Shown one piece after another: positions 27,655-35,291 of a stretch of DNA of 64,000 nt. The translations under genes and the position numbers were made by a program. Under the pieces are notes generated by a model. That model ran no database searches, had not been told where the DNA came from, and worked only from the letters and a program-made list of their open reading frames with translations. This stretch comes from Citrobacter telavivensis (lineage in GTDB: Bacteria; Pseudomonadota; Gammaproteobacteria; Enterobacterales; Enterobacteriaceae). Location: assembly GCA_009363175.1 (NCBI GenBank), contig CP045205.1, positions 5,146,001 to 5,210,000 of the forward strand. The letters are read 5' to 3'. Positions within the stretch are counted from its first letter, which is position 1. Every line of letters starts with the position of its first letter.

Positions 27655-27683
27655 TGGATTGCACGCCGGAGTTACTTTATAAT
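27655..27683 (+). promoter_or_regulatory. Promoter of ileX
   Basis: A perfect TATAAT (27678-27683) lies 10 bases before the mature tRNA 5' end with a GC-rich discriminator. A weak -35-like TGGATT (27655-27660) is 17 bases upstream. Confidence 0.5.
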
Positions 27684-27693
27684 TCACCGCCAC

Positions 27694-27769
27694 GGCCCCT
27701 TAGCTCAGTGGTTAGAGCAGGCGACTCATAATCGCTTGGTCGTTGGTTCAAACCCAACAGGGGCCACCA
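27694..27769 (+). tRNA. ileX: tRNA-Ile2 (CAU anticodon, lysidine-modified)
   Basis: The 76-base cloverleaf has a GGCCCCT acceptor paired with AGGGGCC, an encoded CCA, a D-loop AGCTCAGTGGTTAGAGC and a T-loop GTTCAAA. Anticodon CAT is at 27727-27729. Position after mug and near identity to E. coli ileX mark it as the minor tRNA whose C34 is converted to lysidine to read AUA. The adjacent accessory island suggests its 3' half is an integration site. Confidence 0.95.
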
Positions 27770-27777
27770 AATAAAAC

Positions 27778-27813
27778 AAGGAGTTAGATGAGAAATCGTC
27801 TGACTCCTTTTTC
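27778..27813 (+). terminator. Terminator of ileX
   Basis: AAGGAGTTAGA and TCTGACTCCTTTTT pair around GAGAAATCG and end in a T-run, shortly after the tRNA. Confidence 0.7.
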
Positions 27814-27826
27814 TTTGGATGTGATT

Positions 27827-27850
27827 TGGGTCAGGTAATGGGTCAGGTAA
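27827..27850. repeat. Tandem 12-bp direct repeats at the tRNA-island junction
   Basis: TGGGTCAGGTAA occurs twice back to back (27827-27838 and 27839-27850), about 60 bases past ileX and 20 before the end of the first island gene. Such repeats occur near attachment sites of tRNA-targeted islands; here no integrase accompanies them. The role is inference. Confidence 0.5.
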
Positions 27851-27871
27851 GGAATTGCCTCTCAGCGCTCT

Positions 27872-28705
27872 TCATCTCGCTGACAGCGCTCCCGGATAGT
27901 GCCGGGCAATGATGTCATTCAGTTTATCGAGCAGTTCAGGCCGCTTAAAGTTGATGTGCGCGGTTCCTTTCTGAAAATACTTGATTGCAAACATCTCATC
28001 CTCGTAACGATTACTGTGTCGGTTTGTATGAATATGATCACTAAGACGACGTGTGACGTCGGCGCGGTTGTCGGGAATGGGCTGACCATCAAGGAGCATC
28101 AGCATGCGCTCAAGGTCGGCTAACCGATCCCGTTGCCAGCCCCAGTTCAGCCCAAATCCCCATCTGTCACATTTGACTAGTCCCGTAACAATGATTTTTG
28201 TGCCAAATTTGCAGGGACTATTGGTCTTATAGTTCCAGGATAGCCCCTTAAATACATTGATTACTCCTCGCTCAAACACCTCACCTTTGCTCTGATGCAG
28301 TTGCTCAAATGTGCTCAGAATGTTGGCTTCGCTAACAGCCGGAATATCCTCCCCTTCAAGGTTTTTGTACCACTCATCACGGGCCTGAGCATCCATCAGG
28401 CTTAGCATCCCCGATTTCTTCATCAGGTCTTTCCAGATACCACGATCAATATTGTGGGTGATCGCCTTCATCGCGGTTTCAGGTTTCTCCATCAGCCAGC
28501 AGTCGTAACGGTATTGCCGCACTCCCCATTCATTCGATTTGCCCCCGCCAATACTGTCGGTTAGTGTAGAAATATCACTAAGCTGATGGATAAGGATTTC
28601 TGTCAGGCTCAACGCTGCATTACGTCCGGTAACAATGCGCTCAATGCTGGTGGAGCAAATAACATCAGTGTGATCGGTTAATACCTCAGGTTCAATTGTG
28701 CTCAT
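27872..28705 (-). CDS. DUF4942 family protein
   Basis: The 277-residue protein resembles the DUF4942 proteins commonly found downstream of yeeS-yeeT-cbeA-cbtA modules in enterobacterial islands. Function is unknown. Visible features are RYDCWLMEKPETAMKAITHN (about 70-90), FERGVINVFKGLSWNYKTN and FAIKYFQKGTAHINFK towards the C-terminus. The ATG at 28705 has GGAG nine bases upstream and is preferred over an ATG at 28720. It is the gene nearest the tRNA, where an integrase would be expected. Confidence 0.75.
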   Translation of the reverse strand: MSTIEPEVLTDHTDVICSTSIERIVTGRNAALSLTEILIHQLSDISTLTDSIGGGKSNEWGVRQYRYDCWLMEKPETAMKAITHNIDRGIWKDLMKKSGMLSLMDAQARDEWYKNLEGEDIPAVSEANILSTFEQLHQSKGEVFERGVINVFKGLSWNYKTNSPCKFGTKIIVTGLVKCDRWGFGLNWGWQRDRLADLERMLMLLDGQPIPDNRADVTRRLSDHIHTNRHSNRYEDEMFAIKYFQKGTAHINFKRPELLDKLNDIIARHYPGALSAR

Positions 28706-28783
28706 ATTCAGGGACTCCATAAATGCACAACACCAGCCGGTTTACGGGCTGGCGCATATGCAGGTAGTGTGTGAAATGGTGGG

Positions 28784-28987
28784 TTATTTCGTCTTTGCGT
28801 CTTGCAGAAGTTGAAGATGACGGAGGTCACTGACATCTTTAAGCGCCTTTTCAATCCATGGCAGCAGCGCTGTCGAATCCGTCCTGTCTTCGTCGTTGTC
28901 GAAGATAATCTCGCTGCCGCAATCGATGTTGTCCTGCAGCCAGCGAATCAAAATATCGAGAGCGGTTTCAGTGGTCAATTCCGGCAT
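28784..28987 (-). CDS. Small DUF957-like protein
   Basis: The 67-residue acidic protein (MPELTTETALDILIRWLQDN..., DEDRTDSTALLPWIEKALKD) resembles the YeeW/DUF957 proteins that accompany the CbtA toxin module in E. coli islands. No enzymatic motif is seen. It lies 29 bases downstream of the preceding minus-strand gene, apparently in one transcript. Confidence 0.65.
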   Translation of the reverse strand: MPELTTETALDILIRWLQDNIDCGSEIIFDNDEDRTDSTALLPWIEKALKDVSDLRHLQLLQDAKTK

Positions 28988-29016
28988 GTGAAAACCTTGC
29001 GGTGATTGAGGTGGGG

Positions 29017-29508
29017 TTACCAGTCGAAGGTGGCAAAGCCCGGCAGCACTTCGCCAAAGGCATCCAGATGAACAATGCCAACGGCGTAGCGACGGATAAG
29101 CGTCACCACTAACCGGCGGCATGCTTTCGACAGGCCGAGACGTTTGAGATGCAAGACCGGAAACGACCATGCGCCAAGGTAGAGCAGATAACCCGAGCCG
29201 GTATAGCTAATCCATTCCGACTCGCCAAAGTCTTCATGCTGGTGTGCAAGGGTAAACAGCAGAGCATTGTCTTCCGCCGTGATATGCGCGGTGCTGCACT
29301 GGATGCCATTAACGCGCGCGAGGGGTGGCAGCGGATCTTCAACAACCAGCTTTCTGGGCTCGTCAGCAACACGCAGGGAATACCCGTTATCACAGACCAC
29401 ATCAATCAGCGCAGCTAGTTCAATGCCATCAATATCCACGGCGATCCGGCCCGCATTCAGAGCCAGTACGTTGAGGGTATCGGCTTCTACCGTCAGGGAC
29501 AGCTTCAT
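29017..29508 (-). CDS. DUF5983 family protein
   Basis: The 163-residue protein starts MKLSLTVEADTLNVLALNAG and overlaps the end of the toxin gene by four bases (ATGA), so it is co-translated with it. It resembles the DUF5983 proteins of CbtA-containing islands. The C-terminal half is aromatic-rich (YTGSGYLLYLGAWSFPVLHL). Function unknown. The coupling makes it a candidate modulator of the toxin-antitoxin pair. Confidence 0.7.
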   Translation of the reverse strand: MKLSLTVEADTLNVLALNAGRIAVDIDGIELAALIDVVCDNGYSLRVADEPRKLVVEDPLPPLARVNGIQCSTAHITAEDNALLFTLAHQHEDFGESEWISYTGSGYLLYLGAWSFPVLHLKRLGLSKACRRLVVTLIRRYAVGIVHLDAFGEVLPGFATFDW

Positions 29509-29882
29509 GGCTGCACCTCCCGGTATTTACCGGTGGTGATGTCGGTCACCGTTCTGTAATCGTTTCGGGTCATCAGTCCGGTGGCTTTGCGGGCGCGGAG
29601 AATATCGATACTGCTGAGAAGAGGCGACTGTGTTTCTGCGTTAAAACCGCGACGGTCGGTTCGTACCAGATCGTATTTCTCCACGATAAAATTCACCGCG
29701 TCGCACAGTGAGATACCGGCGTCGATATGCTCCTGAATCACGCCATCGTTGCCGAACGGAGTGTCGTTGAGTGTCAGACCGTAGTGACGATCCAACAGGT
29801 GGCTCAGAAGCCGTTGCCAGATCTCCACCGGTGACGGGCGTGGTGTAGCCTCCTGAGTTGAGGATAGTGGTTGGGTTTGCAT
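29505..29882 (-). CDS. CbtA/YkfI/YpjF-family toxin
   Basis: The 125-residue type IV toxin is related to E. coli CbtA (YeeV), which binds FtsZ and MreB and blocks cytoskeleton assembly. Family motifs are RPSPVEIWQRLLSHLLDRHY, LTLNDTPFG, HIDAGISLCDAVNFIVEKYD and LRARKATGLMTRNDYRTV. The antitoxin lies immediately upstream. It looks full length and intact, so it should be toxic if the antitoxin is absent. Confidence 0.9.
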   Translation of the reverse strand: MQTQPLSSTQEATPRPSPVEIWQRLLSHLLDRHYGLTLNDTPFGNDGVIQEHIDAGISLCDAVNFIVEKYDLVRTDRRGFNAETQSPLLSSIDILRARKATGLMTRNDYRTVTDITTGKYREVQP

Positions 29883-29932
29883 AGTGGGATCTCTTTGTTG
29901 ATGGGTAAAACGAGGGTAAGTAGTAAGAAGCT

Positions 29933-30292
29933 TTATGCGGTTGCCGCTGGTGTCGGATAAATCGCCAGGTATACGTAACCATGCGAGCCGAGGGAGTCGG
30001 CCTCGCAGGTCAGCCCTTTTGCATAGAGCGTGACACAGTGCTGATGGCAGGGATTGAGTTCACCGCTGGTGAGCATCAGTTCAAGCTGTTTGAGCAGCAG
30101 TGGAAATGCCTGGTCGAGATACCGTAAATCAGCGTCGCTGAACTGTCCGGTGATGTTGGCCCGGTCAGCGAGATAATGCAGACGGTTGCCCGCCTGTACC
30201 AGCCGTGCGCCAAAACAGGGCGTGATACTGCGTTTAAGCCCCCACCAGGGTTCAGTGATATCGTGGTTTACTGTCGGTATTTCATTCGACAA
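29933..30292 (-). CDS. CbeA/YfjZ-family antitoxin
   Basis: This 119-residue antitoxin of the type IV module is known in E. coli to stabilise MreB and FtsZ filaments instead of binding the toxin. Motifs include PWWGLKRSITPCFGARLVQ, RLHYLADRA, FPLLLKQLELMLTSGELNP and LYAKGLTCEADS. It is 50 bases upstream of the toxin and 23 bases after the DUF987 gene. Confidence 0.92.
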   Translation of the reverse strand: MSNEIPTVNHDITEPWWGLKRSITPCFGARLVQAGNRLHYLADRANITGQFSDADLRYLDQAFPLLLKQLELMLTSGELNPCHQHCVTLYAKGLTCEADSLGSHGYVYLAIYPTPAATA

Positions 30293-30315
30293 TTTTAGCC
30301 TTCCTTAAACGTGTG

Positions 30316-30537
30316 TTAATTCAGCGTGACGCTGCGTAATACGACATAGGGGCCGTTGCGGCTCTGACGGCGTTCAGCGAAGACCGCGAGCACACCGCTG
30401 ATATCCTGAACCTCCTGTCCGGCGTAGTGGCAGATGCTGCCAGACCATTTGTATTTACCCGTGCAGAAGGGAAACAACCGGGACTGCGGATACTGGCGGT
30501 ATATCGCCATCGCCTGACGTTTACTGATAATTTTCAT
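30316..30537 (-). CDS. DUF987 family protein (YpjJ/YeeT-like)
   Basis: The 73-residue basic protein (MKIISKRQAMAIYRQYPQSR..., FCTGKYKWSGSICHY) belongs to the YeeT/YpjJ/YkfH group. This group always lies between a RadC-like gene and the CbeA antitoxin. Function unknown. The order here repeats that module exactly. Confidence 0.85.
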   Translation of the reverse strand: MKIISKRQAMAIYRQYPQSRLFPFCTGKYKWSGSICHYAGQEVQDISGVLAVFAERRQSRNGPYVVLRSVTLN

Positions 30538-30557
30538 TGGGTTATTCTCCTGTTGTG

Positions 30558-31037
30558 CTACAGCCAGCCACGATCTGCAAACGAGGTGATCTCCATGCCG
30601 CCGACCACCAGGTGGTCCAGCAGGCGGATATCAACCAGGTCCAGCGCCTGCTGAATACGCGTAGTGACCTGACGGTCTGCCTTGCTGGGTTCAGCCTCCC
30701 CGGAGGGATGGCTATGGGCGACAATAACAGCGGCGCAGTTATGCTTCAGACCGGCCTTCACCACTTCGCGGGGATGGACCTGCGTATGGTTGATGGTGCC
30801 GGTAAATAGCGTTTCGTGGGCTATCAGGCGATGCTGGTTATCGAGAAAGAGCGCGGTAAACTCTTCCCGCTCCAGTGACGCGAGCTGCAGGCGCAGCCAG
30901 TCGCGGACGGCATGGCTGGAAGTAAATGATGCGCCGGTTTCACGTAGCTGGCACTCCAGCAGAGATAAGGCTTTCCAGACTGTCTGCTGGTCGGCAAGGG
31001 CTAATTCACGGGCAAACAACGGTAACTGTTGCTCCAT
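30558..31037 (-). CDS. RadC/YeeS-family JAB (MPN+) domain protein
   Basis: The 159-residue short RadC-type protein has an intact JAMM metal motif: HSHPSGEAEPSKAD, with a preceding Glu in LEREEFTALF. These island copies lack the N-terminal HhH of chromosomal RadC; their substrate is unknown. The start ATG at 31037 follows the antirestriction gene stop by 11 bases. Confidence 0.9.
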   Translation of the reverse strand: MEQQLPLFARELALADQQTVWKALSLLECQLRETGASFTSSHAVRDWLRLQLASLEREEFTALFLDNQHRLIAHETLFTGTINHTQVHPREVVKAGLKHNCAAVIVAHSHPSGEAEPSKADRQVTTRIQQALDLVDIRLLDHLVVGGMEITSFADRGWL

Positions 31038-31048
31038 AGCGGCTGACC

Positions 31049-31492
31049 TCAGTCGATGATGTGCATGATGGCGTTGCATTCCGCGTGGTTGAGCGCGAAG
31101 TCCCGCAGGCGGTAGTAGTGCTCCGTCATGGCGTCGCATTCGGTACGGCAGGCATGGTGGCTGTAAGCCATCAGACAGACCGCAATCCCTGCAGCTTCGG
31201 CACTCATGTCACCGCCGTTGCCGTTCATCGTGTTAAACAGCGACCAGAGTTCATCGTTCTCCACTTCCGGGGCCATAAACGCGCCGCCGTTGCTCAGCGT
31301 GTAAAAATTCCAGATGCCGCCGCTGTAGTCCGTGCAGAAGCGGTCCATCCACGCGAAAACGGTGGGTTCAAGGATTATCCACTGCGGTATGCTGCCGAAG
31401 TACTGCGACCAGAAGCCGATGCGTAACTCGTCAGGGACCACCGAGGCAGTAATTGCGGTATGCTCCGCAAACTGATGATTTTGTGTATTCAT
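31049..31492 (-). CDS. ArdB/KlcA-type antirestriction protein (YfjX-like)
   Basis: The 147-residue protein has the family motifs LRIGFWSQYFGSIPQWIILE, VFAWMDRFCTDYSGGIW, FYTLSNGGAFMAPE and AEAAGIAVCLMAYSHHA. In plasmids these proteins protect incoming DNA against type I restriction without mimicking DNA charge. It forms a tight cluster with radC and DUF987. Its presence 7 kb from a restriction-type operon is noteworthy. Confidence 0.9.
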   Translation of the reverse strand: MNTQNHQFAEHTAITASVVPDELRIGFWSQYFGSIPQWIILEPTVFAWMDRFCTDYSGGIWNFYTLSNGGAFMAPEVENDELWSLFNTMNGNGGDMSAEAAGIAVCLMAYSHHACRTECDAMTEHYYRLRDFALNHAECNAIMHIID

Positions 31493-31522
31493 TAAACTAT
31501 CTCCTTATGCCGGAACTGTTGT

Positions 31523-32344
31523 TTAACGCCCGAAAAAATCGAGCATGTTTTCTGCCATAACCCACAGGGCGCGATTAAGCTTCACATCGCCATCAATACC
31601 GGTAACAGCACGGGTGCGGCTGCTTTTCCCCTGAGCGGTTCGCCCCGACAATCCACCTTTCATCAGGTTCTCCTGCACGCGCTGGTATACGGTCCACAGG
31701 TCATCGCTGTAGTCCTCCCGGCGACGTGGGGTCAGCAACTGCGATACCGTGACCGGCTGGTGCTCCTCACCAAATCGATACTTCAGTGCGGCATTTGCCA
31801 GCGCGTGACGGGCCGGGGCTGGTAACGCCAGAGACTGCATTGCATCACGCTTCTCCTCCACCCGGTCAAACACACCGAGCACTTCGTAAGCCCCTTCAAT
31901 CACCTTCTCAACAACATTCCCTTTATGCGGTACCCGCACTTCTCCGAATGACTGACCGCAGACCAGGCCATTGGTACAGACGCCGCGAAATAACCCCGGC
32001 AGCATCTGGTAGCTTGATGAGCCGTCATGGCTGTTAAGTAGAATGATTTCCGGCACCTGATGGCCGGTAAGTTGACCGGCACGACGCAGGCGAAGCATGT
32101 GTTTGGTGTGCTCCCTCTTGCTCTGGTCGCGAACCTTTGTCTGGCAGGCAAAGAACGGCTCAAAGCCTTCACGCTGCAGGCTTTCGAGGATGGTGATGGT
32201 CGGGATGTAGGTATAACGGTCTGAACGAGATTCATGCTTGTCACTCCCGAACACGCTGGGAACATGACTCATCAGCTCTTCGTGGGTCAGAGGCCGGTCA
32301 CGACGTATCTGGTTTATACGGCCAAAGCGGCTGGCTAATCGCAT
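31523..32344 (-). CDS. DUF932 family protein (YfjQ-like)
   Basis: The 273-residue protein has the same length as E. coli YfjQ and begins MRLASRFGRINQIRRDRPLT. The motifs YIPTITILESLQREGFEPFF, EIILLNSHDGSSSYQMLPG and CTNGLVCGQSFGEVRVPHKG define the family. It is common in plasmids and islands; function unknown. The ATG at 32344 is chosen because homology begins there. Confidence 0.88.
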   Translation of the reverse strand: MRLASRFGRINQIRRDRPLTHEELMSHVPSVFGSDKHESRSDRYTYIPTITILESLQREGFEPFFACQTKVRDQSKREHTKHMLRLRRAGQLTGHQVPEIILLNSHDGSSSYQMLPGLFRGVCTNGLVCGQSFGEVRVPHKGNVVEKVIEGAYEVLGVFDRVEEKRDAMQSLALPAPARHALANAALKYRFGEEHQPVTVSQLLTPRRREDYSDDLWTVYQRVQENLMKGGLSGRTAQGKSSRTRAVTGIDGDVKLNRALWVMAENMLDFFGR

Positions 32345-32378
32345 GGGTAACTCCTTATGCAGTGGGTAAAAAGACAAA

Positions 32379-32408
32379 AGGCCACACTTCCCGAAGGAGG
32401 TGTGGCCT
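32379..32408 (-). terminator. Hairpin upstream of the DUF932 gene
   Basis: AGGCCACAC and GTGTGGCCT form a perfect 9-bp stem. On the minus strand it is followed by TTTTGTCTTTTT, then the DUF932 gene 35 bases on. It should terminate or attenuate transcription arriving from the upstream genes. Confidence 0.65.
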
Positions 32409-32442
32409 GACTTTGTTTATATCGATGATGTGCTGGTGGTGG

Positions 32443-32674
32443 TTATGCAGGAAATTTGCGGATGCCATCACGAGTGATATACCGGTTCAGCCAGTAACCG
32501 GCATCCGACTCAAAGTTCCAGGCTCGCCAGACCATGCGACACTCATGACGGATAACCAGACGGAAATGTGTCCCCTTGCTAATCCTCTATAGCAACACTG
32601 GTATATTGAGACGCAACCACCTCTGCCTGCTGACGCGTAAATGGCCCCTCAGGTAATTCAGTAAGTTCAGTCAT
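32443..32674 (-). pseudogene. DUF905 (YkfF-like) gene with a nonsense codon and a frameshift
   Basis: From the ATG at 32674 the frame reads MTELTELPEGPFTRQQAEVV, then ASQYTSVAIED, then a TAG. The rest of the DUF905 protein (HFRLVIRHECRMVWRAWNFE, DAGYWLNRYI) is present but needs a one-base shift at a run of four G. So the gene carries two independent lesions. DUF905 genes are usual members of this island type. Confidence 0.8.
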
Positions 32675-32694
32675 ACTGGCTCCTTAAAACAAAA

Positions 32695-32722
32695 AGCCCC
32701 TGTGGCATAAGCGACAGGGGCT
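32695..32722 (-). terminator. Terminator after the exported-protein cluster
   Basis: AGCCCCTGT and ACAGGGGCT form a perfect 9-bp stem. On the minus strand it is followed by TTTTTGTTTTAAGG, downstream of the 32746-33195 gene. Confidence 0.75.
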
Positions 32723-32745
32723 GAAACGGACGAGTAATGATGGCA

Positions 32746-33195
32746 TCAGGATGTCTTACCTCCGGCAACCGACACCGGTAGTGGGTGATAATACTGCGGA
32801 TCAAACACTGACAGCGGCAGGTCAGTCTGGTAACCATCAGAGGCTTCCGTTGCCTTCATGATTTCGACGGAACTGACGTTTTCCACGCATTCGTTCTCCA
32901 GCGAGGCTTCCTGAGAGCGAGTGGCATCGCTGTCGCCAAATGCAGCCACTGCCATATTCCCCATCGCCAGCGTGTTCCCCCCTTTATCTTTCAGACGCAG
33001 GGAAAGTGTCAAAGGCCCGAATCCTTCACCACTTCCGCCGTTGTCCAGGCGAAACTGCCAGACGCAGACATTGCCTGGCACCCAGACCATGTCTGTGTTG
33101 CGGATACTGATGTAACGCTGTTCTTCGGCCTGAGCCGGTGACAGCAGACAAAGACTCAGAGCGAAAACTGAGATAACGCCTTTCAGCTTCTTCAT
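32746..33195 (-). CDS. Exported protein, YfjT-like
   Basis: The 149-residue protein starts with a signal peptide (MKKLKGVISVFALSLCLLSPAQA, probable cleavage AQA-EE). The mature part is beta-rich with no enzyme motif (SIRNTDMVWVPGNVCVWQFR, LTLSLRLKDKGGNTLAMGNM). It resembles YfjT of the CP4-57 prophage island; function unknown. It overlaps the upstream lipoprotein gene by four bases. Confidence 0.75.
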   Translation of the reverse strand: MKKLKGVISVFALSLCLLSPAQAEEQRYISIRNTDMVWVPGNVCVWQFRLDNGGSGEGFGPLTLSLRLKDKGGNTLAMGNMAVAAFGDSDATRSQEASLENECVENVSSVEIMKATEASDGYQTDLPLSVFDPQYYHPLPVSVAGGKTS

Positions 33196-33647
33196 GGATT
33201 TTTCTCCTGATTCTCCGGCAGATAGAGTTTTCCCATTTCCTTGCCATCGTGCGAATACACCACCGATTTTTCACCCGTATAGCTGTCGGTTTCAATCCTG
33301 AAACTCAGGGTGATATTGTCCGCAAGGCACAGGGCTGCCATCAGTGGTTGTACTGTTTTCTGCTGCATGTCAGCAATGTAGTAATAATTGCCTGACTCAC
33401 AGCCTTCCGGTGACTGGCGGGTTTTCATCACCGTATATTGCGGTGTACCAAAGGCATCCTTCTTTACCCATTCCCGGGCAATATCGGATTTATGCGAGAC
33501 AACCTTGCTGAACGGTGGTGGAGTCAGGTCCTTAAACCTGGCTATCGCTTTCACGCCAGCATCTTCCTTGCTGTCACAACCGGAAACACTGATAGCACTG
33601 ATAACGGCCAGAACAGTGACAACAATACGCGGGTATGTTTTTTTCAT
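33192..33647 (-). CDS. Lipoprotein, YfjS-like
   Basis: The 151-residue protein has a lipoprotein signal ending in VSGC (Cys about residue 24), followed by DSKED. An Asp at +2 would favour inner-membrane retention. The body (PEGCESGNYYYIADMQQKTV) has two more Cys residues. It resembles YfjS of E. coli CP4-57. It overlaps and probably acts with the exported protein downstream. Confidence 0.78.
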   Translation of the reverse strand: MKKTYPRIVVTVLAVISAISVSGCDSKEDAGVKAIARFKDLTPPPFSKVVSHKSDIAREWVKKDAFGTPQYTVMKTRQSPEGCESGNYYYIADMQQKTVQPLMAALCLADNITLSFRIETDSYTGEKSVVYSHDGKEMGKLYLPENQEKNP

Positions 33648-33685
33648 GACGTTGATCCCTTGCTGATAATATCGTTTTGACTGCG

Positions 33686-34321
33686 TCAGCAGTTACCGGT
33701 ACGACGGCATAGCTCAGCAAGACTCTGCTGTGCCACCCACTGTTGCAGTTCCCTGTCTTTTTCAGTACGCCGGGCTGCAAGCGCTGCCTGCTGCCGTTTG
33801 TTAACACAATTGTCCTTTACCATCATCATGACTTCCGGCGTGAACTGTTTTTTGAGTTCAGCCGCTTTTTCATCAACATTTTCAACGGCGGGATACTGGT
33901 AGAGCAGCTTGTCTTCAACGGCTGTCCAGTAGTTAGCCATCCGGTCATCAACGACAGCGAAATAACAGCCCTGACCTTCATTATTGCCCTGATAAATAAT
34001 CCGGAGATGTAGCGGATATTCGTCACGGGGTTTTATATCAATGTATCTGACCGTCAGGGATTTTTTGTCTGCCAGATAAAGCGAGCCTCCATCTCTGCTG
34101 CGAAGAAAAAAGTGATTCGTCCAGGGATAATTGTCGAGTACAACCGCCTGATAGAGTGCGTTATGCATATGGTTATCATCGTATCCATCAGCGGATGTCC
34201 AGCCATCTGCCTGCATGTACTGCCAGGCCTTAACTGAACCCACGATATTTTCTGCGATGGCCGGGGTCACAGAGGTAATGCAGAGGCTGGCGGCCAGCGC
34301 CGCCGAGGTGAGTAATTTCAT
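33686..34321 (-). CDS. Exported protein of unknown family
   Basis: The 211-residue protein has a clear signal peptide (MKLLTSAALAASLCITSVTPAIA, cleavage before ENIVG). The mature region is rich in aromatic and acidic residues (WQYMQADGWTSADGYDDNHM) and ends in a charged helix with CRRTGNC at the C-terminus, a possible disulphide. I do not recognise a family. It overlaps the upstream regulator gene by four bases, making a coupled four-gene set of one regulator and three envelope proteins. Confidence 0.7.
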   Translation of the reverse strand: MKLLTSAALAASLCITSVTPAIAENIVGSVKAWQYMQADGWTSADGYDDNHMHNALYQAVVLDNYPWTNHFFLRSRDGGSLYLADKKSLTVRYIDIKPRDEYPLHLRIIYQGNNEGQGCYFAVVDDRMANYWTAVEDKLLYQYPAVENVDEKAAELKKQFTPEVMMMVKDNCVNKRQQAALAARRTEKDRELQQWVAQQSLAELCRRTGNC

Positions 34322-35031
34322 GCCTGTTCCTTATGGGTAAGCTGCCCGTAACTGCCGTCAGCGAGTAGTGAATGAAAAACATGAAAATGAGGTAACGCCT
34401 GTAAAAAATCCGGGTGTGACAGAATGCGGGTGAAATGTCCGTCTGGTGTGAAGGTTTCCGCGTGAAACGTCACGGAGTGAACTGTGTGCAGTGCAAAAAC
34501 GGTTATCCGGGCAAGGTGTTCCCCCACCAGAAACCACTCACCGCCGCTGAAAATCAGCCGGTAGGGGGCAAGGTTGTCGCAACGGCATCCGTCAGCCAGC
34601 AGGGTTATCCTCCGCTGCTCTGATACTGCCCTGACCAGTCGCGTGAAGATGCCTGGCCGGGAAGACGGTACGGATGCCCCCTGATGCCAGATAAGGCATG
34701 GCGAGGAGTCCTTGCTACTCAGCAATGAACTGACCAGATGGTGATCCATATCAGGAAACAACGCGCCAGTGCCTGACTGACGGGCAAACTGCATTGCGGC
34801 CTCCTCCTGAATCTCCTGACGGCCTCCGGTCAGCAGACGGCAGCAGCCATCCTGATATTCGAGGTCGAGATAAATCAGACGCTCGCGGAAATCACGATGT
34901 AGGGTACGCTCCGAGACGCCAAACTCCGCCGCCAGTTTGCGCATATTCAGCGTTTCCCCCGCAAGCAGACGGCTGATAATCAGCGACAGCCGGACAGACA
35001 GGCGGTCATAACGACGCTCAGCCTGAGACAT
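34318..35031 (-). CDS. HTH/WYL-type regulator, YfjR-like
   Basis: The 237-residue protein has a DeoR-like winged helix at the N-terminus (LNMRKLAAEFGVSERTLHRD, about 29-48). A WYL-like ligand domain follows (about 130-200; LAPYRLIFSGGEWFLVGEHL). This is the architecture of E. coli YfjR. Its stop overlaps the start of the exported-protein genes, so it probably regulates them. Confidence 0.82.
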   Translation of the reverse strand: MSQAERRYDRLSVRLSLIISRLLAGETLNMRKLAAEFGVSERTLHRDFRERLIYLDLEYQDGCCRLLTGGRQEIQEEAAMQFARQSGTGALFPDMDHHLVSSLLSSKDSSPCLIWHQGASVPSSRPGIFTRLVRAVSEQRRITLLADGCRCDNLAPYRLIFSGGEWFLVGEHLARITVFALHTVHSVTFHAETFTPDGHFTRILSHPDFLQALPHFHVFHSLLADGSYGQLTHKEQA

Positions 35032-35291
35032 GTATTATCTCCGTGTCGGGTAAGTAGTTAATTAAGAAGGTATTACTGTAAAGGATGAGACTGACAGGTT
35101 GTGTCCGTTATACGTAGCGAAACGCCTGGCGCGAAAAGGCCGTATGGATGCCCTGTCGGCAGCAGTAACGTGCTTATGACTGGTGGTATCTTTTGCTGGT
35201 GCAGACAGGTTATGTCTGCCACATAAAAATCATCTACCGGGTGGTGAATAAACAGAGTAATCCACCACTAACCTGATAACCTTTTACTCAT
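35032..35291. other. Intergenic region between the GTPase and regulator genes
   Basis: A 260-base gap. On the minus strand it must contain the promoter of the regulator/exported-protein operon and the end of the GTPase transcript. I see short AT-rich tracts (about 35055-35085 and 35219-35285) but no convincing hexamer pair, repeat or small gene. Confidence 0.4.

Noticed and set aside
32362..32592. Plus-strand frame across the DUF905 region
   Set aside because: It is antisense to the DUF905 pseudogene, begins in a terminator hairpin and has no family resemblance.
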